Of a DNA stretch of 64,000 nucleotides, positions 40,701 to 50,479 are shown piece after piece. Source of the stretch: Plasticicumulans lactativorans (GTDB lineage: Bacteria > Pseudomonadota > Gammaproteobacteria > Competibacterales > Competibacteraceae); assembly GCF_004341245.1 (NCBI RefSeq), contig NZ_SLWY01000004.1, positions 62,001-126,000 of the forward strand, read 5' to 3'. Position 1 is the stretch's first letter, and the number at the start of each line of letters is the position of its first letter. Below the pieces are notes generated by a model that was given only the letters and a program-made list of their open reading frames with translations, was not told the origin of the DNA and searched no databases. Both the position numbers and the translations under genes were made by a program.

Positions 40701-41068
40701 TCGACGAGCTGCGCAGCGGCCGGGCGAGCATCGCCGATGCACCCGCGGACCTGCCTGAACACTGCGCGCCCTTCCTGCGGACGGTGTTGAAGGTGATCTG
40801 TGCCGATGCCACGCCTTCCGCGGCCGAGTTGCTGCGCCTGAAGGATGTGACGGTGGAGCTGGTCGAGCTGCTGGTGCAGGAACTGCAGGGCAACCGCAGT
40901 ATCTGGAGCCCGCACAAGCGCGCAGCGCAAGACGACCTGAACGGGCAGTTGTTCGACCACCTGATGCGCCTGCGCCCGCCGCTGGTCGGTGCCGACGCGG
41001 CTGGCATCCTGGCGGATCAGTTGATGGAGCAGGCCCGGGCCAGCCACGACAGGCTGCTGCAGGTGTAA
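37751..41068 (+). CDS. hsdR: Type I restriction endonuclease subunit HsdR
   Basis: This 1105-residue motor and nuclease subunit translocates DNA and cuts when recognition sites are unmethylated. Its PD-(D/E)XK nuclease site is intact: P152-D153 in VPDLVLL, then E167 and K169 in VVVECKS. The helicase motifs follow: Walker A QGSGKS at residues 336-341, DEAH at 460-463, FTGTP, and motif VI QAIARVNRTG. The C-terminal helical part binds the methylase core. The ATG at 37751 follows the four 10-bp repeats after 24 bases. With hsdM, hsdS and hsdR all full length, this RM system looks functional. The YgjP-type peptidase gene follows after 4 bases. Confidence 0.96.
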   Translation: MGRELEDVEKPFVAQLEALGWAPVAGSLDAPAASDRASFAEVIQERVLRERLHALNPGPGGAPWLDDARLSEAVAAITRLGTHKLLEANQKATELLTLGLTVEGLPGWDGGRGQTIRYIDWESPANNRFTVVSQYRVDCPPGFNAAKAFIVPDLVLLVNGVPLVVVECKSPSIPEPLAEAVDQLRRYSNQRKTAFEVEDNEGCEALFATNQLLVVTSFDEARVGCVGAACEHFAAWKTVVGPDGIGSEIEVAQGLGKSVLSEQERLIAGLLRPSHLLDAVRHFLLFMQVGGQTIKTVCRYQQYRAVNRSIARLKTGQTRLQHGEHDQRGGIIWHTQGSGKSLTMVFLVRKMRADAQLRRFKVIVVTDRKDLQGQLSVTATLTGEVVEVAESAVGIRRLARRKGPGLVFATIQKYRNTDTEGDAPLTADDLPRLAEPKAAYEAGGPFEVLNEDEAILVLVDEAHRTQAGDLHASLLAGLPNCARIGFTGTPIIMGEKKRTHEIFGEFIDRYTIRESEADGATVPVLYEGRTAVGAIKDGASLDELFEDLFRQHTPEELEAIKRKYATKGHIFDAPLLIADKARDILRHYVTHILPNGYKAQVVAYSRLAAIRYFDALGKARDELLAEAQALSPADKALDDEALCQRPPKVQAVVQAWRYRDTLARIEFAPIISGSNNDDPAWKPWTDNAAQEQLIKRFKKPLFHARPDKADPLTFLVVKSMLLTGFDAPIEGVMYLDRPIREAELLQAIARVNRTGFGKRCGVVVDYYGVAQHLKEALAAYADEDVEGALASLGDEVPVLRDRHLRVVDLFRQQGIDPFADTEACVAVLGDERLRAEFAVKLKAFLASLDTVLPRPEGLPYSGDAKQLAYIHARARNRYKDMPVLGKDVGAKVRKLIDDHVISLGVDPKIPPIQLTDVEFDSHVARASGDRAKASEMEHAIRAHIRKHLDEDPVLYRKLSERLNDILRSLGEQWDQLLAQLQQIIDELRSGRASIADAPADLPEHCAPFLRTVLKVICADATPSAAELLRLKDVTVELVELLVQELQGNRSIWSPHKRAAQDDLNGQLFDHLMRLRPPLVGADAAGILADQLMEQARASHDRLLQV

Positions 41069-41072
41069 GGGC

Positions 41073-41816
41073 ATGCTGGCCCCGCTGAATCGCCCACCGC
41101 ATCCCCCGACTGACGCCGCCACGAACCAGTTCAGTGTCGATGAACTGCGGTTCACGGTCCGCCGCAGCGCACGCCGCAGGACGCTGCAGATCACCGTGGA
41201 ACGCAACGGCGAGCTGATCGTGTCGGCGCCGCCCGACGTCAGCGATCAAGCCCTGCGCGACTTCGTGATCGAGAAGCGCTTCTGGATCTACACCAAGCTG
41301 GCGGAAAAGGAGCGGCTGCGGTGCCACGTGCCGCGCAAGGAATACGTCGACGGCGAGGGCTTCCTGTACCTCGGGCGCAGCCATCGGCTGAAGCTGGTCG
41401 ATCAGCAGGAGGCGCCGCTGAAGCTGGTCAACGGCCGCTTCGCGCTGCGCCGCGATGCGCTGCCCGACGCACGCGAGCAGTTCGTGCGCTGGTACAGCGA
41501 GCATGCGCGGACCTGGCTCGCGGCACGGGTGGCTGCATACCGCTCCCGGATGGAAGTCCAGCCTGCCGGCGTCAAGGTGCAGGAACTGGGCTACCGCTGG
41601 GGTTCCTGCGGCAAGGGCGACTGGCTGTACTTCCACTGGAAGACCATCCTGCTGCCGGCACGCATCGCGGAATACATCGTGGTGCACGAGATCGCCCACC
41701 TGCACCAGCCACACCACACCCCGGAGTTCTGGCTGCGCGTCGAACGCGCGCTGCCCGACTACGCGCAGCGCAAGGCCTGGCTGGCCGAACACGGCATGGG
41801 CGTCGAAGGCATCTGA
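41073..41816 (+). CDS. YgjP-like M48-type metallopeptidase
   Basis: This 247-residue protein of the YgjP/DUF45 (WLM-like) family has a zinc-peptidase motif, HEIAH at residues 205-209 in YIVVHEIAHLHQPHH, and a downstream E218 likely to be the third metal ligand. YRWGSCGKGDWLYFHWKTIL before it is the usual family block. It begins 4 bases after hsdR. Genes of this family frequently sit next to hsdR in type I RM operons, suggesting a role in processing or controlling the restriction enzyme, possibly like ClpXP-dependent HsdR control. That is inference. The ATG at 41073 is the first in frame. Confidence 0.88.
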   Translation: MLAPLNRPPHPPTDAATNQFSVDELRFTVRRSARRRTLQITVERNGELIVSAPPDVSDQALRDFVIEKRFWIYTKLAEKERLRCHVPRKEYVDGEGFLYLGRSHRLKLVDQQEAPLKLVNGRFALRRDALPDAREQFVRWYSEHARTWLAARVAAYRSRMEVQPAGVKVQELGYRWGSCGKGDWLYFHWKTILLPARIAEYIVVHEIAHLHQPHHTPEFWLRVERALPDYAQRKAWLAEHGMGVEGI

Positions 41817-41985
41817 GCGCAAGAGTCGACGAAATCGCCGACGATCCCGCCGAGACGTGATCAAGGCGCCGAAGCAGCGGTAGCACACCGCTGCCGGGCT
41901 CGATCGGTCCGAAGACCGGCGCGCCCGGCCGACGGCCGCTTCCGGCACCTGAGGGATGCCGGCCGCAGCGAGGGCCCGCGCCCCC

Positions 41986-43083
41986 TCACCGCCCCGTATG
42001 GCTCGCCGCCAGGTAACGCCCGGCGGTGTCGAGGAACACGTACAGCTCGCGCCGGGCCGGATCGGCGGCCTGCGGCTGCTGCAGCACCACGGTCCAGCCG
42101 GGCTGGTTGTAGCGCAGCCTGCGCTCGGCGCTGGCGACCGCGGCGGCCAGCCAGTGCGCCTCGACGATCGCGCGCTCGACCATCGCGTCGACGGCCTGGC
42201 GGGCGTACAGCACGGCCCTGTCGCGGGTGACCGTCGCACCGTCGGCCGCGGCGACGCCGAGGGCGTGGAAATCCGCCGGCGGCAGCGCCGCGGTGAGGTT
42301 GTCGCGTTCGGCGGCGCGCACGGCGGCATCCATGTCGCGGTGGCGGTGCAGGTGCTCCTCCTGGTTGAAGCTCAGGTTCTCGGGGTCGCCGACGGTGTGC
42401 TGGTAGCCGTGCAACTGGCTCAGCAACAGCAGCACGCCGATCGCCATCAGGCCGTAATTCGCCGCCCGGCTGAAGCGCTGGAACGAGGGGGTGCGGCGCC
42501 AGCCGGCGATCAGCACGATCATCGCGGTCAGCGCGGCGACCTGGCCGAGTTCCACGCCGAGGTTGAACGCCAGGATGCGCACGACCAGCCCGTCCTCGGG
42601 CAGCGGCAGTTCCTGCAGCCGCGTCGACAGGCCGAAACCGTGGATCAGGCCGAAGGCGAACACCATCCACAGCAGGTCGGGTGGCGCGACGCCGAGCTTG
42701 CGGCGGAAGCCGTCGGTGTTCTCGAAGCCCTTGTAGATCACGCTGAGCGCGATCACCGCGTCGATCAGGTAGGCATTGGCGGTGATGCCGAGCAGCGTGG
42801 CGGCGATCAGCGTGATGCTGTGGCCGAGCGTGAAGGCGGTGACGAACGTCACCACGTCGACGAAGCGCGTCAGGAAGAACACCACGCCGAACAGGAACAG
42901 CAGGTGGTCGTAGCCGGTCAGCATGTGCAGCGCGCCCGACAGCAGGTAGGCGAGCGGGCCGCCGTCGACGAGCACCTGGCGCTGTGCGGCGGAAACACCG
43001 TGCGCCAGCGCGGCGGGGGTGAGCGCCAGCAGCGCCGGCAGGGCGGCGAGCAGGGCGCGGAGGGGGCGGATGCCGTGGATCAT
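41986..43083 (-). CDS. hupE: HupE/UreJ-family membrane protein (nickel/cobalt transport-like)
   Basis: This 365-residue membrane protein carries the HupE/UreJ signature H-x5-DH (HMLTGYDH, residues 53-60), FTLGHSITL, then IHGFGLSTRLQE and NLGVELGQVAALTAM. A signal-like N-terminus ends at ALAHG. About six helices are followed by an unusual soluble C-terminal domain (about residues 240-365) starting in an H-rich segment, EEHLHRHRDMD. HupE-type proteins import nickel or cobalt for hydrogenase or other metalloenzymes. No hydrogenase or urease genes are nearby. The His-rich exported protein upstream on the same strand may be a metal chaperone. The ATG at 43083 begins the signal. Confidence 0.88.
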   Translation of the reverse strand: MIHGIRPLRALLAALPALLALTPAALAHGVSAAQRQVLVDGGPLAYLLSGALHMLTGYDHLLFLFGVVFFLTRFVDVVTFVTAFTLGHSITLIAATLLGITANAYLIDAVIALSVIYKGFENTDGFRRKLGVAPPDLLWMVFAFGLIHGFGLSTRLQELPLPEDGLVVRILAFNLGVELGQVAALTAMIVLIAGWRRTPSFQRFSRAANYGLMAIGVLLLLSQLHGYQHTVGDPENLSFNQEEHLHRHRDMDAAVRAAERDNLTAALPPADFHALGVAAADGATVTRDRAVLYARQAVDAMVERAIVEAHWLAAAVASAERRLRYNQPGWTVVLQQPQAADPARRELYVFLDTAGRYLAASHTGR

Positions 43084-43213
43084 CGGTAATGCCTCGCAGG
43101 ACCAATCGATTCCGGCGGGCGCCCGCAACGGGGCGCCCGCGCGCAGCCGCGGGCCGCGCACGGCGCGGTCGGCGGCATGACGAGGGAGTCGGGCGCGGCC
43201 GCCGGGCGGCGGC

Positions 43214-43603
43214 TCACGCGCAGGCGGCGAGGCGGGGAGGTCGTTCGAGGCGCGCCGGCGGTGCGCCGCGGACGCTGAAGCGGTAATGCGGCTGCCAGCC
43301 GGCAGCGGCACGGTGCAGCGGTGCCGCGACCGGCGGCGGCAGGTTCGCGGTCTCGTGCGCGTGGTCGGCCGCGTCGACGCCGTGCCGGTGCCCCGGCAGG
43401 CGCTCGGCCGGCGTGCCATCGCTGTGGGTGTGCGCACTATCGTCGACCGCGACCGCCAGCCGCGCGTGGCGCACGGCGTCGATCGCATCGCGCAGCAGGG
43501 GGCTGAACGAGGGCTGCGCCGCACCCGGATACGGCACCAGGCAGACCAGCAGCGCGAACGCGACGGCGAAGCGGAGAACGGCGTGGCGCAGGCGATTCGG
43601 CAT
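43214..43603 (-). CDS. His-rich exported protein upstream of hupE
   Basis: This 129-residue protein has a signal peptide (RFAVAFALLVCLVPYPGAAQ) and a mature region with a His/Asp-rich stretch (DDSAHTHSDGTPAERLPGHR, then HGVDAADHAHE) that could bind nickel, cobalt, zinc or copper. The C-terminus is short and basic (RLERPPRLAACA). I do not recognise the family. The gene lies 130 bases upstream of hupE on the same strand, so a role in metal delivery or sensing together with HupE is plausible but unproven. The ATG at 43603 starts the signal peptide; longer in-frame extension upstream shows no similarity. Confidence 0.65.
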   Translation of the reverse strand: MPNRLRHAVLRFAVAFALLVCLVPYPGAAQPSFSPLLRDAIDAVRHARLAVAVDDSAHTHSDGTPAERLPGHRHGVDAADHAHETANLPPPVAAPLHRAAAGWQPHYRFSVRGAPPARLERPPRLAACA

Positions 43604-44116
43604 GGGCGAAAGGCGGGGTGGCAGGTCGACGGGACGGGCCGGGGCGATGCCGCCGGCGCGCTGGCGATGATGCCATGCGCCACGGCGACGCGGGAACCCG
43701 ACGGCGCTGGCTTCGCCCCGGGCGGCAGGAAAGCGCCGTTCTCTGCCAATGTGGCTAGCGTCGGGAAACGCGCCGGTCGCTGGGTGCCCGCTGGCGCGGG
43801 CATGACCGAACCCCGGCGCCCCACACGCCGCCATGTTGGGGTTCGCTGCGCTCACCGCCAACCTGCGCCGAATCAAGCCGTCGCTGGAGCGATCGGGGCT
43901 TGCGCTGCGTCGGAACGGAAAGGGAGCCACTGGCGTGAAGGGCGGGAGATGGATTGACGATAAATCGTCAAAATTCCAGGTGTGACGGCGCCCTCCCTTC
44001 CCTACATTGGGCGCCGCGGAACAACCGCATCCCCCTCGGTCGGCGGCCCCCGCGACCATGCCCGGCGGGGAAGAAAGGTCGTCAGCAGCGTGACGTTCCA
44101 ATGTGAGGAGACAGCC
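43604..44116. other. 513-base intergenic spacer between the His-rich gene and the inositol genes
   Basis: No convincing gene is seen. The divergent spacer contains the palindrome at 43954-43971 and a leader with a GAGGAG ribosome site just before iolH. Composition falls somewhat toward the palindrome, which is consistent with a promoter region. It probably holds promoters for both the inositol operon (plus) and the His-rich gene (minus). Confidence 0.6.
43954..43971. promoter_or_regulatory. Palindromic candidate operator upstream of the inositol genes
   Basis: TTGACGATAAATCGTCAA consists of two perfect 8-base inverted arms around a 2-base centre, and lies 146 bases before iolH. It is the best candidate operator for this locus. 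The LacI-family regulator at 47077 could be its ligand, though the centre lacks the CpG usual in LacI operators. Confidence 0.5.
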
Positions 44117-45019
44117 ATGAAGATCGCCCTCGACCCCTACATGATCCGCCACCTGTCGCTGCCCGAGCTGTGCCGGGCGACGGCCGAGCTCGGCTACGAG
44201 CACATCGAGCTGTCCCCGCGTGCGGACTTCCTCGACTGGTGGGTCATGCCGCGCGCGACGAAAGAGCGCATGGCCGCCTTCAAGCGCGCCCTGAAGGACC
44301 ACGGCGTGAGCCTCGCCACGCTGCAGCCGATGTACCGCTGGGCCAGCCCCTTCGAGGACGAGCGCCAGTGGGCGGTGCGCTGCTGGAAGAAAGCCATCGA
44401 GGTGTCCATCGAGATGGACTGCCGGCTGATGATCAGCGAGTTCGGCCGCGGCGCCTCGCCCGAGCGTTCGGTGGGCGAGCGCCCGGGGGCGAACACCCGG
44501 GAGCTGTGCGAGGCGGCCTGGTTCCGCTCGATGGACGAACTGCTGCCGATCTTCGAGCGCGAGGGCCTCACGCTGTCGGTGGAGCCGCACCCCGAGGACT
44601 GGGTGGAGCAGTTGCAGCCGGCGGCCGACATCGTCAAGAACATCGGCTCCCCGGCGCTGAAGCTCAGCTACATCGCGCCGCACACCTTCTACTACGGCGA
44701 CGACCTGGCGGCGATGATCCGCGAGGCCGCGCCGGTGCTGGCGCACGTGCGCGTGGCCGACACCTTCAACCACAAGAAGAGCAGCCAGCTGCGCTACATC
44801 GTCAACCCGCCGGGCTCGACGCAGATCCGCGTGCACCAGCACCTGGACATCGGCCAAGGCGAGATCGACTGGGACGTGTTCTTCGCCACGCTCGCCGAGG
44901 TGGGCTTCGACGGCGTGCTGTCGGCCTGCGTGTTCGCCTGGGAGGAGCGCGCCGAGGACTCCAGCCGCTTCATGCGCCAGGAAATCCAGCGCTACCTCGA
45001 CCAGTACCCGCGCCGCTGA
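44117..45019 (+). CDS. iolH: IolH-like sugar-phosphate isomerase/epimerase (TIM barrel)
   Basis: This 300-residue TIM-barrel protein of the xylose-isomerase/AP-endonuclease-2 family resembles Bacillus IolH. Shared features are MKIALDPYMIRHLSLPELCR, GYEHIELSPRADFLDW, RYWKRAI-like RCWKKAIEVSIEMDC, SVEPHPEDWVEQL and the metal-site segment HVRVADTFNHKK. IolH's exact reaction is not settled; it belongs to the inositol catabolic set. The ATG at 44117 has a GAGGAG site 8 bases upstream; an in-frame ATG at 43982 is in the promoter region. It is the first of three co-oriented genes and is separated from iolI by a 120-base gap that includes a small hairpin. Confidence 0.82.
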   Translation: MKIALDPYMIRHLSLPELCRATAELGYEHIELSPRADFLDWWVMPRATKERMAAFKRALKDHGVSLATLQPMYRWASPFEDERQWAVRCWKKAIEVSIEMDCRLMISEFGRGASPERSVGERPGANTRELCEAAWFRSMDELLPIFEREGLTLSVEPHPEDWVEQLQPAADIVKNIGSPALKLSYIAPHTFYYGDDLAAMIREAAPVLAHVRVADTFNHKKSSQLRYIVNPPGSTQIRVHQHLDIGQGEIDWDVFFATLAEVGFDGVLSACVFAWEERAEDSSRFMRQEIQRYLDQYPRR

Positions 45020-45052
45020 GCCGGTAATCCACGACTCCACGGCCGTTTCGTT

Positions 45053-45070
45053 CTCCGGCAGCAGCCGGAG
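45053..45070 (+). other. Short hairpin in the iolH-iolI gap
   Basis: CTCCGGC (45053-45059) pairs with GCCGGAG (45064-45070) around the loop AGCA. It has no T run, so it may stabilise or attenuate the transcript instead of acting as a terminator. Confidence 0.4.
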
Positions 45071-45139
45071 TGGCCGCGCTTTGCCCGGAAAACGCACGGC
45101 GTCCCATCCAGCGCCCTTTTATGACCAGAGGATAGAGAC

Positions 45140-47019
<1,880 letters not shown>

Positions 47020-47046
47020 GCGGCGCGACGGCCCCTCCTGCGGGCA

Positions 47047-47077
47047 CCGGCCGGGCTGCGACGGCCCGGCCGGTTTT
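47047..47077 (+). terminator. Rho-independent terminator after iolG
   Basis: CCGGCCGGGC (47047-47056) pairs perfectly with GCCCGGCCGG (47064-47073) and is followed by TTTT. It ends the inositol operon just before the convergent LacI gene stop. Confidence 0.85.
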
Positions 47078-48177
47078 CATGGCCGTCGTGACCGGCTCCC
47101 GTCGGCACCGCCGGGCAGGTAGTGCCGCTGCCACATGTTCTCCAGGCAGTAGAGACGGAACTCATTCGGTGCGCTGGGCGGGGGAACCTCGACCATGCCG
47201 CAGGCGTGCAGCAGGTATTGCAGGGCGTTGATCGCCTGGCCGTCCGGGTCCTGGTCGATGACGAGGTCCATGACGCGGTTCTTGATGTACTGCCGGTGCT
47301 CGTCGGAGGGCTCGTGTCCCACCCAGGCGACCTTGCCGGCCATGTCGAACTTGCGCAGCGCGGCCTCGATACCGGGAGAGCCTGCTCCGCTGTTGTAGAT
47401 GCCGACCAGATCGTCGTTCGCCTTGAGGGTGCGGGCGACCGCCAGGTAGCACTGGTCGGGGTCGTCGTGGGTCGTGACGGTCTGCGCGTTGCACGTCAGT
47501 TCGGGATACAGCTCGGCGAGCACCTCGCGGCAGCCACGGCTGCGATCGACGTGCGCCTCGTAGTCGAGCCGGCCGCCCAGCAACAGCACCCGCCCCGGCC
47601 GCCGCACCAGCCGGCCGAGGAAATACCCGGCGGTCCGTCCTGCCCGGTGGTTGTCGATCCCCACGTAATGGAGCTGCGGCATGTCGGCAATGGCATTGAC
47701 CATGGCCACGACCGGAACGCCCTCGGCGAGGACCTGGCGCAGGGCTTCGCGAACGCGCTCATTGTCCGGCACCGTCGCAATCAGGCCGTGGCGACGGTAG
47801 GGCGGATGCAGGATCGCCTTGTACATGGCCCCGTCATCGTGCTCGGGCAGGATCAGCTGCCGCACGACGACGCGCTTGTCCAGCATCTGCGACACCCTTT
47901 GCAAGGCCTGGCGCAGTCGCCGGAAAAACGGGGTGTTGTTGTCTGGCAGCAGCACGTCCAGCCGCAGCAGGCCGTGGCGCGCGTCGGGCAGGATGCGCGG
48001 CACCCCCAGCTTTCTGGCGGCGGCGATGACGCTGGCCCGGGTGGCCGGCGAGACGCTGCCCCGCTCGTTCAGGACCCGGTCCACGGTGCTGATGCTGACG
48101 CCGGTGGCGGCGGCAATCTCCTCGAAGCGCGGGGTCTTCTTTCGCCTGAGCGGCTTCTTCTCGTCGTTCGTCGCCAC
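47077..48177 (-). CDS. LacI-family transcriptional regulator
   Basis: This 366-residue regulator has an N-terminal helix-turn-helix, about residues 15-70: FEEIAAATGVSISTVDRVLN and ERGSVSPATRASVIAAARKL. The periplasmic-binding-protein-like sensor follows, with LDVLLPDNNTPFFRRLRQAL, HYVGIDNHRAGRTAGYFLGR, VGIYNSGAGSPGIEAALRKF and MDLVIDQDPDGQAINALQYL. This type often controls inositol or sugar catabolic genes and probably senses an intermediate of the adjacent iolHIG pathway. A GTG start at 48177 is chosen, with a GGGGG-rich site upstream; the longer in-frame extension to 48324 has no similarity. It is convergent with iolG. Confidence 0.88.
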   Translation of the reverse strand: MATNDEKKPLRRKKTPRFEEIAAATGVSISTVDRVLNERGSVSPATRASVIAAARKLGVPRILPDARHGLLRLDVLLPDNNTPFFRRLRQALQRVSQMLDKRVVVRQLILPEHDDGAMYKAILHPPYRRHGLIATVPDNERVREALRQVLAEGVPVVAMVNAIADMPQLHYVGIDNHRAGRTAGYFLGRLVRRPGRVLLLGGRLDYEAHVDRSRGCREVLAELYPELTCNAQTVTTHDDPDQCYLAVARTLKANDDLVGIYNSGAGSPGIEAALRKFDMAGKVAWVGHEPSDEHRQYIKNRVMDLVIDQDPDGQAINALQYLLHACGMVEVPPPSAPNEFRLYCLENMWQRHYLPGGADGSRSRRP

Positions 48178-48331
48178 GTCACCCCCTGCCCATCGGCCTG
48201 CAGGTCGCGCTCCCCGGTTCGTCTCGCCGTTGCCGACCACGCGCCGGTTTCGACCGCGGCCCCTTCCGCGACACCACCGCTGCCGATCGTGCCCACGCAC
48301 GACGGCGGCAGCATCGGCCCGCACCGCCTCC

Positions 48332-50341
48332 TCAGCGCTTCCCCAGCAGCCCCTTCAGGTTCGCCAGGTGCGCGCGGCCGCGTTCCTGTTTGATTTCGGG
48401 GGCGAGTTCGACGCCGGCGCCTTCCCATTCGAGGTCCTCGGCGGGGAGTTCGGCGAGGAAGCGGCTGGGCTCGCAGCTTTCCCAGTTGCCGTACTTCTTG
48501 CGCCGCTTGGTCAGCGTGAAGGTCAGCGTGCGCTGGGCGCGGGTGATGCCGACGTAGGCGAGGCGGCGTTCCTCCTCGACGGTGTCGGCGTCGAGGCTCG
48601 CGCGGTGCGGCAGCAGTTCCTCCTCCATGCCGATGATGAACACGTGCGGGAACTCCAGGCCCTTGGCGGCGTGCAGGGTCATCAGCGTCACCGCGTCGGC
48701 CTCGGCCTCCTCCTCCTGGCGTTCGAGCAGGTCGATCAGCGCCATCTTGGCGACGCGCTCGGCGAGGCTCGGCGGCGGCCCCTCGGCGACCTCGCCCATG
48801 CGCGCGAACCAGTCGATCAGCTCCTCGACCGAGGCCATGCGCCTGGCGGCGACCTTGGGGTCGCTGGCCTGCTCCTTCAGCCAGTCCTCGTAGTGCAGCT
48901 CGCGCACCAGGTCGCGCACCGCGACGGCCGGGTCGCCGCGGGTGGCGCGCTCGGCGAGGTCGGTGAGCCAGCGCGCGAAGCCAGCGAGCTTGTCGGCGGC
49001 GCGCTCGGGCAGGTGCTGCGCGAGGCCGAGTTCGAGGCAGGCGGGCAGCAGCGCGATGCCGCGCCCGGCGGCGTAGCCGGCGAGCTTCTCCAGCGTGGCG
49101 GGGCCGAGTTCGCGCCGCGGCACGTTGGCGATGCGCACGAAGGCGGCGTCGTCCTCGGGGTTGGCGAGCAGGCGCAGGTAGGCGAGCACGTCCTTGACCT
49201 CGGCCTGGGCGAAGAAGCTCTGCCCGCCGGCGATGCGGTAGGCGATGTTGTTCTGCCGCAGCGCGGTCTCGAACGGGCGCGACTGGTGATTGCCGCGGTA
49301 GAGCACCGCGTAGTCGCGCCAGGCGCTGCGGTGCTTGAAGTGGTGGTGAATCAGCTCGCCGACGACGCGCGCCACCTCGTCGTCGCCGTCCTTGCAGACG
49401 ATCACGCGGATCGGCTCGCCGTGGCCGAGGTCGCTCCACAGGCGCTTGTCGAACACGTGCGGGTTGTTGGCGATCAGCGTGTTGGCGGCGCGCAGGATGC
49501 GCCGGCTGGAGCGGTAGTTCTGTTCGAGCTTGACGATCTTCAGCCGCGGGTAGTCCTCGGCGAGCAGGCGCAGGTTCTGTGGCTGGGCGCCGCGCCAGGC
49601 GTAGATCGACTGGTCGTCGTCGCCGACCGCGGTGAGCTGGCCGCGGGCGCCGACGATGGCCTTGACCAGCCGGTACTGGCAGGTGTTGGTGTCCTGGTAC
49701 TCGTCGACCAGCAGGTAGCGGATGCGCCCCTGCCAGGTCTCGCGGATCGCCGCGTCGGCCTCGAACAGCGCCAGCGGCAGGCCGATCAGATCGTCGAAGT
49801 CCACTGCGTTGTAGGCGCGCAGTTGCTGCACGTAGGCGGCGAACAGCCGCGCGGCCTCGGCGGTGGGCTCGTCCTGCGCCTCGGCGAGCGCGGCCGCGGG
49901 GTCGGTGCCGGCGTTCTTCCAGTGCGAGAGGATCCACTGCACCTTCTGCGCGGCCTCGGCGTCGAGCGTGTCGCCGGCGAGCGCGTGGATCAGCTGCAGG
50001 CTGTCGCGTGCGTCGTAGATCGAGAAGTTCGCGCGCAGGCCGAGGTGTTTGCCCTCGCGGCGCAGGATGTCGAGCCCGAGGGTGTGGAAGGTGCTGACGC
50101 GCAGGCCGCGGGCATCGGCGCCCTGCAGCAGCTTGCCGACGCGCTCCTGCATCTCGCGCGCGGCCTTGTTGGTGAAGGTCACCGCGGCGACGTGGCGCGC
50201 GGCGATGCCGCACTCGCGCACCAGGAAGGCGATCTTCTGCGTGATCACGCGCGTCTTGCCGCTGCCGGCGCCGGCGAGCACCAGCAGGGGGCCATCGATG
50301 TAGCGCACGGCTTCGCGTTGCGGGGGGTTCAGCGTGTGCAC
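48332..50341 (-). CDS. rep: ATP-dependent DNA helicase Rep (UvrD family)
   Basis: This 669-residue superfamily 1A 3'-5' helicase aids fork progression past protein blocks. Its length is nearly identical to E. coli Rep (673). Motifs in order: Q-motif LNPPQREAVRY, Walker A AGAGSGKTRV, Ia VTFTNKAAREMQERV, Walker B region VDEYQDTN, III VGDDDQSIYAWRGA, IV LEQNYRSSRRIL, V LMTLHAAKGLEFPHV and VI RRLAYVGITRAQR. The GTG at 50341 (HTLNPPQ follows) is preferred; the ATG at 50374 would add 11 residues. It is divergent from the SLATT-like gene. Confidence 0.95.
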   Translation of the reverse strand: MHTLNPPQREAVRYIDGPLLVLAGAGSGKTRVITQKIAFLVRECGIAARHVAAVTFTNKAAREMQERVGKLLQGADARGLRVSTFHTLGLDILRREGKHLGLRANFSIYDARDSLQLIHALAGDTLDAEAAQKVQWILSHWKNAGTDPAAALAEAQDEPTAEAARLFAAYVQQLRAYNAVDFDDLIGLPLALFEADAAIRETWQGRIRYLLVDEYQDTNTCQYRLVKAIVGARGQLTAVGDDDQSIYAWRGAQPQNLRLLAEDYPRLKIVKLEQNYRSSRRILRAANTLIANNPHVFDKRLWSDLGHGEPIRVIVCKDGDDEVARVVGELIHHHFKHRSAWRDYAVLYRGNHQSRPFETALRQNNIAYRIAGGQSFFAQAEVKDVLAYLRLLANPEDDAAFVRIANVPRRELGPATLEKLAGYAAGRGIALLPACLELGLAQHLPERAADKLAGFARWLTDLAERATRGDPAVAVRDLVRELHYEDWLKEQASDPKVAARRMASVEELIDWFARMGEVAEGPPPSLAERVAKMALIDLLERQEEEAEADAVTLMTLHAAKGLEFPHVFIIGMEEELLPHRASLDADTVEEERRLAYVGITRAQRTLTFTLTKRRKKYGNWESCEPSRFLAELPAEDLEWEGAGVELAPEIKQERGRAHLANLKGLLGKR

Positions 50342-50479
50342 GGCGGGGCCGGGAGAGCGGGAAGGGGGCCGCATTGTAGCCGCTGCGGCGTGCCGGCCGG
50401 CGGCGGCCACGCGGGCGGTTTGGCGTGCGCCGCGGCGGCGGCCGACAATCGGCGGGCCGCAGCGGGCGGCCGGAGGGCG

